A stretch of 21,790 nucleotides of DNA, from assembly GCA_003533095.1 (NCBI GenBank), contig DOEL01000050.1:1-21790 (forward strand), written 5' to 3'. The notes under the pieces are model-generated. The model was not told the origin of the DNA. It did not search any database and saw nothing but the letters and a program-made list of their open reading frames with translations. The stretch comes from Methylophilaceae bacterium (GTDB taxonomy: Bacteria; Pseudomonadota; Gammaproteobacteria; Burkholderiales; Methylophilaceae). This document shows positions 8,931 to 16,610 of the stretch, in pieces. The position numbers and the translations under genes are program-made. Position 1 is the stretch's first letter. Every line of letters begins with the position of its first letter.

Positions 8931-10016
8931 ATGCCTCAAAAAAACGAATGTTCTAATATTAAGAATTTAAAAGGTTTTTTACTGTTTATCCTTTTATCTC
9001 TATCTACATTTTTTCTCACAAATGAAATTTACGCAGCTGACGACTTTAAATCAATCATGCAATTAATTGAAAAAGGTGAAAAAGAAAAAGCAGCTCAACA
9101 AATTGATCAATATCTTAAAACAAACCCGAATGATCCCCAGGTAATATTTATTAAAGGAGTTGTAAATGCAGAGCTCGGAAAATATAACGAAGCTATACAA
9201 GCTTTTACATATCTCACCGAAAAACATCCAAGTTTGCCTGAACCATTTAATAACTTAGCGGTACTTTATGCTGAATTAGGCGACTACGACAAAGCCCAAA
9301 AAGCTCTTGAATCCGCCATAAAAACTCATCCCAGTTATGCAACTGCTCATGTTAACTTAGGCGATCTCTATACCAAACGTGCTACAGTCGCTTATAACAA
9401 AGCTTTAGAAATTGACAAAACTAATGTTCAAGCTAAAACAAAATTATCTCTTATTAAAAAACTCTTTAATGCAAATGATATCAAACCGCCAGTGACACCG
9501 ATTACAAGTCAACCTCAAGTTGCAGTTAATAATGATGTCAATAAAAAACCTATCATAGCTCAGGCAACTCCAACACCTCCAACACCTCCAGCTGCCTCTC
9601 CTGCTTCAAATATACAGCCAACAAAAAATATATCTCAGGAAGCACCTACTAAAAATAATGCGTCTAATACCGGCGATTCAGAAATTAATACTTTCATTAC
9701 GGAGTGGGCTGAAGCTTGGTCCTCAAAAAATATTAATGGTTATTTAGCCAAATACTCTCCAAACTTCAAAACACCTAATGGAGAAAGTTTTGCTGATTGG
9801 CAAGAGTCAAGAAAAAATAGGATTTTAGGTAAAGATATAATTACTGTGGAAGTATCGGAACCAAAAATAACAAGAAAAGGTGATAGTTTTGCTCAAGTAA
9901 CTTTTAAACAGAAATATACATCGAATAAATTAAGTCAGCTATCAAGCAAAACGCTCATCTTAAGAAAAGATGGCGCCGCATGGTTTATTGAGCAAGAATA
10001 TTCTGGCAAGCAATAA
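8931..10016 (+). CDS. Exported TPR protein with C-terminal NTF2-like (Csd6-type) domain
   Basis: This 361-residue protein is probably periplasmic. A signal peptide spans about residues 1-35 (cleavage after IYA). Residues 37-165 hold about four tetratricopeptide repeats; the last is shortened by roughly five residues. A Pro/Thr/Ala-rich linker follows at about 185-245. Residues 250-361 form a compact domain (FITEWAEAWSSKN, then a SPNFKTPNGESFADW stretch, ending in AAWFIEQEYSG). It resembles NTF2-like domains and matches in pattern the C-terminus of the next gene. I infer that it is a scaffold or partner for that YkuD enzyme. An AGGG site precedes the ATG. It is separated by 3 nt from the enzyme gene, so both are in one operon. 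Exact function is unknown. Confidence 0.85.
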   Translation: MPQKNECSNIKNLKGFLLFILLSLSTFFLTNEIYAADDFKSIMQLIEKGEKEKAAQQIDQYLKTNPNDPQVIFIKGVVNAELGKYNEAIQAFTYLTEKHPSLPEPFNNLAVLYAELGDYDKAQKALESAIKTHPSYATAHVNLGDLYTKRATVAYNKALEIDKTNVQAKTKLSLIKKLFNANDIKPPVTPITSQPQVAVNNDVNKKPIIAQATPTPPTPPAASPASNIQPTKNISQEAPTKNNASNTGDSEINTFITEWAEAWSSKNINGYLAKYSPNFKTPNGESFADWQESRKNRILGKDIITVEVSEPKITRKGDSFAQVTFKQKYTSNKLSQLSSKTLILRKDGAAWFIEQEYSGKQ

Positions 10017-10019
10017 TTG

Positions 10020-11270
10020 ATGAAAACTTTCATCAACAATTTTATAAAAAAAGAATTTCGCTTATTTTTAACATTAGTGATTCTTTTTATTATTCCACCA
10101 GCTTCTGGTGAAGAAGCTTTTGTCTCAAATAAAAATTTCAATACTGCTGAATTAACATACGAAACACCTGAGAAGATGCTTGTAAAATCTTTAGTAGAAA
10201 TTTCTGAAGGTAAAGTCGATGTAGCGCTGAAAACCATCGACACTCTTATCAAACAAACACCAAATTTTAAATTAGCCTACCTTATTCAAGGTGATTTGCT
10301 TTTGGCTCATGCAAAACAAATTAATGGCATGGGTGACGAGTCAAAAGGTGAAAAAAAAGAAGAAATTGAAAATTTTAAAAATGAGGCAAAAGTAAGGATT
10401 GAGAGATATCTCAATAGCCTTAACCTTCAAAATGAACCTAAAATTTTTGCTCAGCTAAATGAAAAAGAGAAATATCTTTTTTATGTTGATGCACCAAACT
10501 CAAGGCTTTATCTATATGAAAATATCAATGGAAAGCTTTCTTATAAAGACGATTATTATGTATCTATAGGGAAGAATGGGTTTGGCAAACAATACGAAGG
10601 TGACAAGAAGACACCGATAGGTGTTTATTTTACAGGAAAAAAAATCAAAGAATCCTTATCTGATTTTTATGGAGATGCTGCCTACCCCTTGAGTTATCCC
10701 AATGAAATCGATAAAAAAAATAAACGAAATGGCTCAGGTATATGGCTTCATGGAACGCCAAAAACAACATATAACAGAGCGCCTTTAGCAAGCGATGGAT
10801 GTATTGTATTAAGTAACCCTGATTTAATGAAGCTTTCCACAATTTTAGACGACAATAGAATTCCTATTATCATTTCTTTTCGCTCACTAAAAGATTTAGA
10901 ATTTAGTAATAATAATTTGATTGAAAAAAAACTTTCTCTTATTAATTCGATAGAGGCTTGGAGAAAAAATTGGGAAGACCAAGATACCGACACTTATCTA
11001 AAATTTTACTCAAAAACCTTCTTTAGCGAAAAAGATAACTTCGACACATGGGCTGAGAGAAAAAGAATGATCCAGTCTCAAAAAGTTAAAGTTTCTGTTG
11101 TTTTATCTGAAATTTCATTTTTTGATTACCCAAACACAGAAAATGAAATCGTTTTAGTAGATTTTATGCAGGACTATAAAAGCCCTACAATCAACAATAA
11201 AATGAATAAGAGACAATATTGGATTAATGAAAATAATGAATGGAGAATTATGTATGAAGGCGGCGTTTAA
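10020..11270 (+). CDS. Exported YkuD-fold L,D-transpeptidase/carboxypeptidase, Csd6-like
   Basis: This 416-residue protein should act on peptidoglycan stem peptides in the periplasm. A signal peptide spans about residues 1-30. Residues 45-140 are a helical TPR-like region. The YkuD catalytic domain covers about 150-290, with GDKKTPIGVY at 194-203 and the active-site pattern HG at 244-245 leading to SDGCIVL, where Cys261 is the expected nucleophile and His244 a catalytic partner. Residues about 308-416 form a C-terminal NTF2-like domain. This order (helical region, YkuD, NTF2-like) matches Helicobacter pylori Csd6, an L,D-carboxypeptidase, so carboxypeptidase activity is as likely as transpeptidation. 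I start at ATG 10020; TTG at 10017 would add one residue. Its 3' end overlaps ppiA by 17 nt. Confidence 0.88.
   Translation: MKTFINNFIKKEFRLFLTLVILFIIPPASGEEAFVSNKNFNTAELTYETPEKMLVKSLVEISEGKVDVALKTIDTLIKQTPNFKLAYLIQGDLLLAHAKQINGMGDESKGEKKEEIENFKNEAKVRIERYLNSLNLQNEPKIFAQLNEKEKYLFYVDAPNSRLYLYENINGKLSYKDDYYVSIGKNGFGKQYEGDKKTPIGVYFTGKKIKESLSDFYGDAAYPLSYPNEIDKKNKRNGSGIWLHGTPKTTYNRAPLASDGCIVLSNPDLMKLSTILDDNRIPIIISFRSLKDLEFSNNNLIEKKLSLINSIEAWRKNWEDQDTDTYLKFYSKTFFSEKDNFDTWAERKRMIQSQKVKVSVVLSEISFFDYPNTENEIVLVDFMQDYKSPTINNKMNKRQYWINENNEWRIMYEGGV
11242..11246 (+). promoter_or_regulatory. Ribosome binding site that fixes the ppiA start
   Basis: GGAGA lies 7 nt before the ATG at 11254. It favours this start over the in-frame ATG at 11227, which has no such site and would put nine extra residues ahead of an otherwise normal signal peptide. 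Confidence 0.7.
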
Positions 11271-11826
11271 TTTAATCAAATTGCTTTTTATTTTTTTATT
11301 GTTCTCGCCATTAGTATATGCAGCTAATCCAATTGTTGAATTTGAAACCAATCAAGGAAACTTTAAAATTGAACTTTATCCTGAAAAGGCGCCAAAAACT
11401 GTAAGCAATTTTTTATATTATGTTGATAATGGATTTTATAAAGAAACTATCTTTCATAGAGTTATTAGTAACTTTATGATTCAAGGTGGTGGATTCACAA
11501 GAGAGATGGTGGAAAAGAAGACACAGCCTCCAATCGTTAATGAATCAAATAATGGGTTAGTAAATAATGCGGGAACAGTCTCAATGGCAAGAACAAATGA
11601 CCCCAACTCTGCTACTGCTCAATTTTTTATTAATCTTATCGACAATAATTTTTTAAACTATACAAGTCCTGAGCCGAGCTCTGTTGGTTATTGTGTTTTT
11701 GGCAAAATCATTGAAGGTATGAATGTGGTTCATAAAATTGGTCAATTACCCACAGGTAACTCAAGAGGTTTTTCGGATGTTCCTATAAGGCCAGTCATTA
11801 TCATGAATGCAAAACATATCAATTAA
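11254..11826 (+). CDS. ppiA: Periplasmic peptidyl-prolyl cis-trans isomerase (cyclophilin A type)
   Basis: This 190-residue cyclophilin catalyses proline isomerisation during folding of exported proteins. From the ATG at 11254 a clean signal peptide runs to about residue 23 (cleavage after VYA). The catalytic segment FHRV at 67-70, MIQGGGF at 75-81, SMAR at 110-113 and AQFFIN at 122-127 are conserved cyclophilin residues. Total length equals that of E. coli PpiA. The first 17 nt overlap the YkuD gene, so it belongs to the envelope operon. It is followed 21 nt later by a cytoplasmic paralogue. Confidence 0.94.
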   Translation: MKAAFNLIKLLFIFLLFSPLVYAANPIVEFETNQGNFKIELYPEKAPKTVSNFLYYVDNGFYKETIFHRVISNFMIQGGGFTREMVEKKTQPPIVNESNNGLVNNAGTVSMARTNDPNSATAQFFINLIDNNFLNYTSPEPSSVGYCVFGKIIEGMNVVHKIGQLPTGNSRGFSDVPIRPVIIMNAKHIN

Positions 11827-11847
11827 TATTTTAATAAAGGAATCTAA

Positions 11848-12333
11848 GTGATTACACTCTCAACAAATTTAGGCAATATTGTTTTAGAACTTGACGCGGA
11901 TAAAGCTCCTGTTACCGTTGAAAACTTCTTAAGTTACGTAAAAAGTGGTTTTTACAATGGCACAATTTTCCATAGAGTTATTGATGGATTTATGATTCAA
12001 GGTGGTGGGTTTGATTCCTCAATGAAGCAAAAGCCCACTGCAAAGCCTATTAAAAATGAAGCAAATAATGGTCTTAAAAATAATAAATATACTATTGCGA
12101 TGGCAAGAACCTCTATCCCTGACTCTGCTACAAGCCAATTCTTTATTAATGTAAGTAATAATGATTTTTTAAATTACCCAGGGCAAGATGGTTGGGGCTA
12201 TTGTGTTTTTGGAAAGGTTACTGAAGGCACTGACGTAGTAGATAAAATCCAAAAAGTTGCAACAGGCAACTCGGCTGGCCATCAAGATGTTCCTCGTGAG
12301 ACTGTGACGATTCTTAATGTCACAATTGAGTAA
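11848..12333 (+). CDS. ppiB: Cytoplasmic peptidyl-prolyl cis-trans isomerase (cyclophilin B type)
   Basis: This 161-residue cyclophilin has no signal peptide and should act in the cytoplasm. Catalytic-site motifs [21 protein letters not shown] and SQFFIN are present, and length matches PpiB. The start is GTG with an AAAGGA site 6-8 nt upstream. Over the 43-residue core around the active site I count 30 identities with the adjacent PpiA, so the pair looks like a tandem duplication in which one copy acquired (or lost) an export signal. Confidence 0.94.
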   Translation: MITLSTNLGNIVLELDADKAPVTVENFLSYVKSGFYNGTIFHRVIDGFMIQGGGFDSSMKQKPTAKPIKNEANNGLKNNKYTIAMARTSIPDSATSQFFINVSNNDFLNYPGQDGWGYCVFGKVTEGTDVVDKIQKVATGNSAGHQDVPRETVTILNVTIE

Positions 12334-12335
12334 TA

Positions 12336-13055
12336 TTGCCTAATCAAACTATATTTATATCAGATATTCACTTGTGCGAGAGCCGTCCAAGTATTGTTGA
12401 TACTTTTATAAATTTTTTAAATAAACCACATAATCAAGTCGACGCACTTTACATACTTGGAGATCTTTTCGAGTATTGGATAGGTGACGATTCAAAGCAA
12501 CACGAAAATGTTATTGAAGCCCTCAAGAAGTTAACGGATCGACATATTCAGGTTTTTTTAATGCATGGCAACAGAGACTTTCTCATGGGATCAGACTTTG
12601 AAAAAAAAACAGGTGCTGTTTTATTAGATGATCCGACGCTTGTCGAAATTTACGGAAAAAAAGTGCTCTTAGGGCACGGAGATAACCTCTGTACTGATGA
12701 TATCGAATATCAATCTTTCAGAGAGAAAATTAGAAGTGAATCATGGAAAAATGAATTTCTAAAAAAATCTCTTTCTGAACGAATTTCAATAGCTAATGAA
12801 TTTAGAAAAGAAAGTGAATTAAATAAAAAAAATAAATCAATGGAAATCATGGATGTCAACAATGAAGAAGTAAATCAAACCCTCATTCGCTTTAATTATC
12901 CAGATTTTTTTATTCACGGGCATACACACAGACCAAACCGTCATTCAATTTGGCTTGATGGTCATGAAATACAACGGATAGTTCTTGGCGATTGGTATGA
13001 ACAGGGAAGTTATTTGAGTTTCAATGCCAATGGCATTAAAACTCACCAAATCTAA
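12336..13055 (+). CDS. lpxH: UDP-2,3-diacylglucosamine diphosphatase LpxH
   Basis: This 239-residue calcineurin-like metallophosphoesterase cleaves UDP-2,3-diacylglucosamine to lipid X in lipid A synthesis at the inner membrane. Metal ligands are visible as D10-X-H12 (SDIHL), D43 (LGDLFE), N79 (HGNRDF), H114 (GHGD) and H195/H197 (HGHTHRP). Length matches LpxH. The apparent start is TTG, two nucleotides after the ppiB stop, giving a protein that begins right before the first metal motif. The initiation signal is weak, so coupling to ppiB is likely. The stop codon overlaps the convergent nusB stop in a shared CTAA. Confidence 0.95.
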   Translation: MPNQTIFISDIHLCESRPSIVDTFINFLNKPHNQVDALYILGDLFEYWIGDDSKQHENVIEALKKLTDRHIQVFLMHGNRDFLMGSDFEKKTGAVLLDDPTLVEIYGKKVLLGHGDNLCTDDIEYQSFREKIRSESWKNEFLKKSLSERISIANEFRKESELNKKNKSMEIMDVNNEEVNQTLIRFNYPDFFIHGHTHRPNRHSIWLDGHEIQRIVLGDWYEQGSYLSFNANGIKTHQI

Positions 13056-13513
13056 TTTTTAGAAAACTCTAGAGGTCTTCTTTTTTCTGCTACTTTATCT
13101 AATACACCATTAATATATTTATATCCTTCAATTCCACCAAAAGTCTTAGCTAATTCAACGCCTTCATTAATAGCTACTTTGTATGGAATGGCTTTATCAT
13201 AAATAAGTTCATAAATTGAAATACATAAGATTGAATGTTCTATAGGACTTAATTTTTCAATAGGTCGATCAATGAAACTTGAAATTTCACTATTTAATTC
13301 ATCCATATTACTCATGACGCCATCAAAAAGGTTCTGATAAAAAGCTTCATCTGCTTTTAAGTAGTCTGGGTCATCTTTAATATCTTTTTTAATTTGATTA
13401 ATATCAAACTGATTTAAGATGCCTCGATAAATACTCTTCATCACAAGCTCTCTCGATTTACGTCTATTATTTACGAGCTTTTTTTTCTTTTTTATTGGCT
13501 GCGTTTCTAACAT
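13052..13513 (-). CDS. nusB: Transcription antitermination/termination factor NusB
   Basis: This 153-residue RNA-binding protein joins NusE (S10) on boxA RNA to support antitermination of rRNA operons. It has a lysine-rich N-terminal extension (about residues 8-22), then the family core with [13 protein letters not shown], a central [15 protein letters not shown] helix and the C-terminal [15 protein letters not shown] and [11 protein letters not shown] segments. Length fits. Its ATG overlaps the ribH stop by one nucleotide as TAATG, the common ribH-nusB coupling. Confidence 0.96.
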   Translation of the reverse strand: MLETQPIKKKKKLVNNRRKSRELVMKSIYRGILNQFDINQIKKDIKDDPDYLKADEAFYQNLFDGVMSNMDELNSEISSFIDRPIEKLSPIEHSILCISIYELIYDKAIPYKVAINEGVELAKTFGGIEGYKYINGVLDKVAEKRRPLEFSKN

Positions 13514-13962
13514 TAAACTGACTTTAATAAATGGATCATTTGTATAGCGACTTGCGCAGCCTCTCTACCCTTGACTGAAGTTCGCTCCATAGCTTGCTCA
13601 TCGTTTTCCGTAGTCAGTATTGCATTAACAATGGGCATACTGAATTCTAATTGAACATCCATAATTGATTTTGCTGAGTGATTTGCCACAACTTCAAAAT
13701 GAAAAGTCTCTCCTCTTATGACGGCACCTAATGCAATCAATGCATCAAATTTTTTTGATTGCGCCATCTTTTTAAGAGCTAAAGGACTTTCTAAGGCACC
13801 AGGTACTTTTGCCAATATAATACGATCATCTTTTACACCAAGATTAAGAAGTTCATGGTGACAAGCCTTAAGTAAAGCTTCGCCCACATGCGGGTTGAAT
13901 TCTGACATCACAATACCAATAGAGAATGATTCTCCATTTGAATTTTTTACGATCTCTCTCAA
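13513..13962 (-). CDS. ribH: 6,7-dimethyl-8-ribityllumazine synthase
   Basis: This 149-residue enzyme condenses 5-amino-6-ribitylaminouracil with a butanone phosphate in riboflavin synthesis and assembles as a large oligomer. Conserved segments are VMSEFN (substrate pocket), [25 protein letters not shown] with the catalytic His, and [16 protein letters not shown]. Length is normal. The start is TTG (13962), supported by an AGGA site 9 nt upstream (13972-13975). The other riboflavin genes usually placed upstream (ribBA, ribE) are missing here; an MFS transporter gene stands there instead. Confidence 0.95.
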   Translation of the reverse strand: MREIVKNSNGESFSIGIVMSEFNPHVGEALLKACHHELLNLGVKDDRIILAKVPGALESPLALKKMAQSKKFDALIALGAVIRGETFHFEVVANHSAKSIMDVQLEFSMPIVNAILTTENDEQAMERTSVKGREAAQVAIQMIHLLKSV

Positions 13963-13977
13963 TTAATAAGGTCCTAT

Positions 13978-14009
13978 AAAATTACTTTTTTGAACAAAAA
14001 AGTAATTTT
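13978..14009 (-). terminator. Perfect AT-rich palindrome, possible terminator of the MFS gene
   Basis: Two 14-nt arms, AAAATTACTTTTTT and its exact reverse complement, surround a 4-nt loop. The hairpin lies 36 nt beyond the MFS transporter stop codon, and on the minus strand its 3' arm ends in TTTT. It sits just 2 nt before the AGGA site of ribH, so it could end MFS transcription, affect ribH translation, or both. The stem has only one G-C pair per arm, which is weak for an intrinsic terminator. Confidence 0.5.
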
Positions 14010-14045
14010 AACTTATATAAGAGCTATCTTTAGTTTTTATGTGAA

Positions 14046-15716
14046 TTAATGAAACAATATCCAAGCCTTTTGTATAGTGCTCCATATCCCATAAGAGATG
14101 GGTATCCCAACTGCTGACCAGGTAAGTAGAGTAATTAAAGGAGTTTTTTCGGCCTTTCCAATAACTTCTTTTGCTGAAATAAATTTCTCATGAGCTAATT
14201 TTTTTTCAGCTAACAACTCTTTGTCTGTCATAAAGAATTTTTTAGCAACGGGTCTAACCATAAGATTTGCAATAAATCCGACAGCAAGCATCATTGCTAA
14301 TATATAAAAGATAGGCGCATAAATTTCTGAAAAAGGAACTTGTGCTTCGACCCTCATATCATGCATGTAATTTACAATTACTGGGCCCAAGATGCCAGCG
14401 GTCGACCAAGCCGTTAATATCCTTCCATGAATTGCACCTACAAATTGAGTACCAAACATATCGGCCAAATAAGCTGGTATTGTTGCGAATCCTCCACCAT
14501 ACATAGATGCAATAATACAAAAACATGCAGCAAAAAGCGCTAATGATTTTGATCCAGCCATATAGGATGCGGTGACATACATCAAACTACCAAGCGTAAA
14601 AAATACAAAATAAGTTAGTTTTCTTCCTAACTTGTCTGAAATACTGGCCCAGAAAAAACGGCCAAAAATATTAAATAAAGAAATTAAGCCTACAAATCCA
14701 GCGCCAACGGCTGCTGCAAGCGCTAACAATGACTCATCTTTTTTAAGATCTGCGAAACTGAGATCTGCATGGCCAATTAAAGCACCACCAAACGTCTCTT
14801 GAAGCATAGGTGCTGCTGCACCAATTATGCCAATACCCGCTGATACATTCATACAAAGAACTATCCATAAAAACCAAAATTGTGGTGTTTTATGGGCCTT
14901 ATTTAAGTGCACATGATTAACTGCAATCATATTGTTATTTTTGTTTTTAAGTGGATTCCATCCTGCTGGCTTCCAACCTGAGGGAGGTACGCGATAGCCT
15001 AAAGAACCTGAAATCATAAAGAGACTATAAATAATGGCTAAAACAACAAACGTTTGCCAGATGCCTGGTTGAATAATCCCGTTAGTTTCTGTAGAAAATT
15101 TTGTCATTAACATAGTGGCAAGCGGGGAACCAATCATAGCGCCTCCCCCAAAACCCATAATCGCCATGCCAGTTGCCATGCCTCTTTTATCCGGAAACCA
15201 TTTAATGAGCGTAGAGACAGGAGAGATATATCCTAAGCCTAAACCAATACCCCCAATAACACCACTTCCAAGCCACATCATCCAAAGTTGATGCGTGTAT
15301 ATACCGAATGCTGAAATTAACAATCCACCGCACCAACATAAGGTAGATACAAGCCCTGCTTTCCTGGGACCAGATCGCTCTAGCCAGCTTCCCCAAAGAG
15401 CTGCAGAGCAGCCTAGAAGGACAAAAAATAAGGTATACATCCATCCCAAGTCAAATTGAGTCCAATTACAGTCGGTAGCTGTTAAAGCTCGAAGTGTTCC
15501 GTGAAGCTTATCTGCAAAAGTTGCCGCTCCAGCAGCGCATGCTGCCAAAGGCTTGCCATCGCCACCTGTTAATATATTCCCCAAGGGTTTCCAAAAGACA
15601 CTAAATCCATAAGCCATACCAATTGAGAGGTGAATCGCTAATGCAGCGGGTGGAACTAACCAACGATTATAGGAAGCCTTGGCGGTGATATATTCTTTTG
15701 AAAAAAAATTGGACAT
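14046..15716 (-). CDS. OFA-family MFS transporter with fused small-subunit-like C-terminus
   Basis: This 556-residue inner-membrane protein belongs to the oxalate/formate antiporter (OFA) family of the major facilitator superfamily. It has about 12 transmembrane helices. Recognisable parts are GSWLERSGPRK at 109-119 and GRFFWASISDKLGRK at 352-366 (loop motifs of the two halves), and GIGLGLGYISP at 156-166 followed by FPDKRGMATGMA. After the last core helix (ends about 487) comes a charged linker and then a thirteenth membrane segment at 525-556 (LLTWSAVGIPISYGIW). This resembles the separate small subunit encoded beside other OFA transporters. The substrate may be a small carboxylate such as formate or oxalate, but cannot be read from the sequence. 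A GGAG site precedes the ATG. Confidence 0.88.
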   Translation of the reverse strand: MSNFFSKEYITAKASYNRWLVPPAALAIHLSIGMAYGFSVFWKPLGNILTGGDGKPLAACAAGAATFADKLHGTLRALTATDCNWTQFDLGWMYTLFFVLLGCSAALWGSWLERSGPRKAGLVSTLCWCGGLLISAFGIYTHQLWMMWLGSGVIGGIGLGLGYISPVSTLIKWFPDKRGMATGMAIMGFGGGAMIGSPLATMLMTKFSTETNGIIQPGIWQTFVVLAIIYSLFMISGSLGYRVPPSGWKPAGWNPLKNKNNNMIAVNHVHLNKAHKTPQFWFLWIVLCMNVSAGIGIIGAAAPMLQETFGGALIGHADLSFADLKKDESLLALAAAVGAGFVGLISLFNIFGRFFWASISDKLGRKLTYFVFFTLGSLMYVTASYMAGSKSLALFAACFCIIASMYGGGFATIPAYLADMFGTQFVGAIHGRILTAWSTAGILGPVIVNYMHDMRVEAQVPFSEIYAPIFYILAMMLAVGFIANLMVRPVAKKFFMTDKELLAEKKLAHEKFISAKEVIGKAEKTPLITLLTWSAVGIPISYGIWSTIQKAWILFH

Positions 15717-15767
15717 ACTTAAATTCTCCGAAAATCAATAATTCAATATTAAATTAATTTTTAAAAA

Positions 15768-15796
15768 ATTACCTTTTTCTTTAAGTGGTAGGTAAT
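15768..15796. repeat. Dyad ATTACCT/AGGTAAT in the MFS-phoB divergent region
   Basis: Seven-base arms ATTACCT (15768-15774) and AGGTAAT (15790-15796) are exact inverted copies with a 15-bp spacer, placing the arm centres 22 bp (about two helical turns) apart. It touches the first Pho repeat and lies 50-80 bp upstream of the MFS start. It may be an operator, but a chance match in AT-rich DNA is possible. Confidence 0.35.
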
Positions 15797-15823
15797 GTCA
15801 TTAAAATGTCATATTAATGTCAT
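15795..15823 (+). promoter_or_regulatory. Pho box (three TGTCAT repeats) upstream of phoB
   Basis: TGTCAT occurs at 15796-15801, 15807-15812 and 15818-15823, each preceded by A, at an exact 11-bp period with AT-rich 4-bp spacers. This is the known PhoB binding pattern (direct heptamer repeats every 11 bp), with one extra half-site. Candidate -10 elements are TACGAT (15823-15828), 10 nt after the second repeat, and TATATT (15838-15843), 14 nt after the third. The direction of the repeats points to phoB, 35 bp downstream, so autoregulation is expected. Confidence 0.85.
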
Positions 15824-15857
15824 ACGATCATAATCAATATATTATTATTAAGTAACT

Positions 15858-16544
15858 ATGAAAGCTAATATACTGATCGTTGAAGACGAAAGCCCCATTC
15901 TTGAGCTTTTAGCGCTCAATATTTCTCAAGCAGGATACAATCCATTAAGAGCTATAAGTGCCGAACATGCAGAAAAACTCATTAGCGAAGCGCTTCCCGA
16001 TATTATTTTGCTCGATTGGATGTTGCCTGGCATGTCAGGAATAGATTTTGCACGGAAATTACGCAGTAATCCTTCAACAAAAGCAATCCCCATCATTATG
16101 TTAACAGCACGCAGTGATGAATTAGATAAAGTTAAAGGCTTAGAAGTAGGTGCTGATGATTATATTACCAAGCCTTTTAGTCCCCGTGAACTTAATGCTC
16201 GAATCAAAGCTGTACTCAGAAGAAAAGCTCCTGAGCTTACCGAAGACCTTTTAAAAATTAACGGTTTAGAATTAGATCCTGTATCACATAGGGTGACAGG
16301 AAATAATAAGCCATTAGATATGGGTCCCACGGAATTTAGGCTACTTCATTTTTTTATGAGTAACCCTGAAAGAGTTTATTCAAGAAGCCAGTTATTAGAT
16401 AAAGTTTGGGGCAGTCAAATTTTTATTGAAGATCGAACAGTAGATGTTCATATCAGAAGACTAAGAAATATTCTTGCCCAAACTCAACATGAAAATTTGA
16501 TCCAAACCGTGCGCGGTTCAGGCTACAGACTCTCTACAAAATAA
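15858..16544 (+). CDS. phoB: Phosphate regulon response regulator PhoB
   Basis: This 228-residue OmpR/PhoB-type regulator activates phosphate-starvation genes. The receiver domain (1-122) has acidic pocket residues E9-D10-E11, phospho-acceptor D53, T83 and K105. The winged-helix domain (about 130-226) carries SRSQLLDKVWG, RTVDVHIRRLR and VRGSGYRL, the PhoB signature. Length matches. The ATG has no obvious ribosome binding site. Assignment to PhoB rather than another OmpR-type regulator is supported by phoR downstream and the Pho box upstream. Confidence 0.94.
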   Translation: MKANILIVEDESPILELLALNISQAGYNPLRAISAEHAEKLISEALPDIILLDWMLPGMSGIDFARKLRSNPSTKAIPIIMLTARSDELDKVKGLEVGADDYITKPFSPRELNARIKAVLRRKAPELTEDLLKINGLELDPVSHRVTGNNKPLDMGPTEFRLLHFFMSNPERVYSRSQLLDKVWGSQIFIEDRTVDVHIRRLRNILAQTQHENLIQTVRGSGYRLSTK

Positions 16545-16572
16545 AATTTACCTAGATCACTTTCAAGCATTA

Positions 16573-16603
16573 CTCGCTATAATACTTGTACGTTTTTAGC
16601 GAG
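16573..16603 (+). promoter_or_regulatory. Inverted repeat overlapping the phoR ribosome binding site, with a candidate -10
   Basis: CTCGCTA (16573-16579) and TAGCGAG (16597-16603) are exact 7-nt inverted copies with a 17-nt loop. The right arm contains the only purine-rich site (GCGAG) before the phoR TTG, 7 nt away. A perfect TATAAT (16578-16583) overlaps the left arm but has no good -35, so it is only a possible internal promoter. Confidence 0.45.
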
Positions 16604-16610
16604 AAAAACA

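Noticed and set aside
9560..9600. Repeated ACTCCAACACCTCC-like units in the TPR gene
   Set aside because: They encode a short Thr-Pro linker; this is normal low-complexity sequence, not a mobile or CRISPR-type repeat.
11227..11253. Earlier in-frame ATG for ppiA
   Set aside because: No ribosome binding site, and it would place a polar nine-residue extension before a normal signal peptide; the ATG at 11254 with GGAGA is better.
13963..14045. Possible FMN riboswitch before ribH
   Set aside because: The gap is 83 nt and consists mostly of an AT-rich palindrome; the conserved helices and GC-rich blocks of the FMN element are not there.
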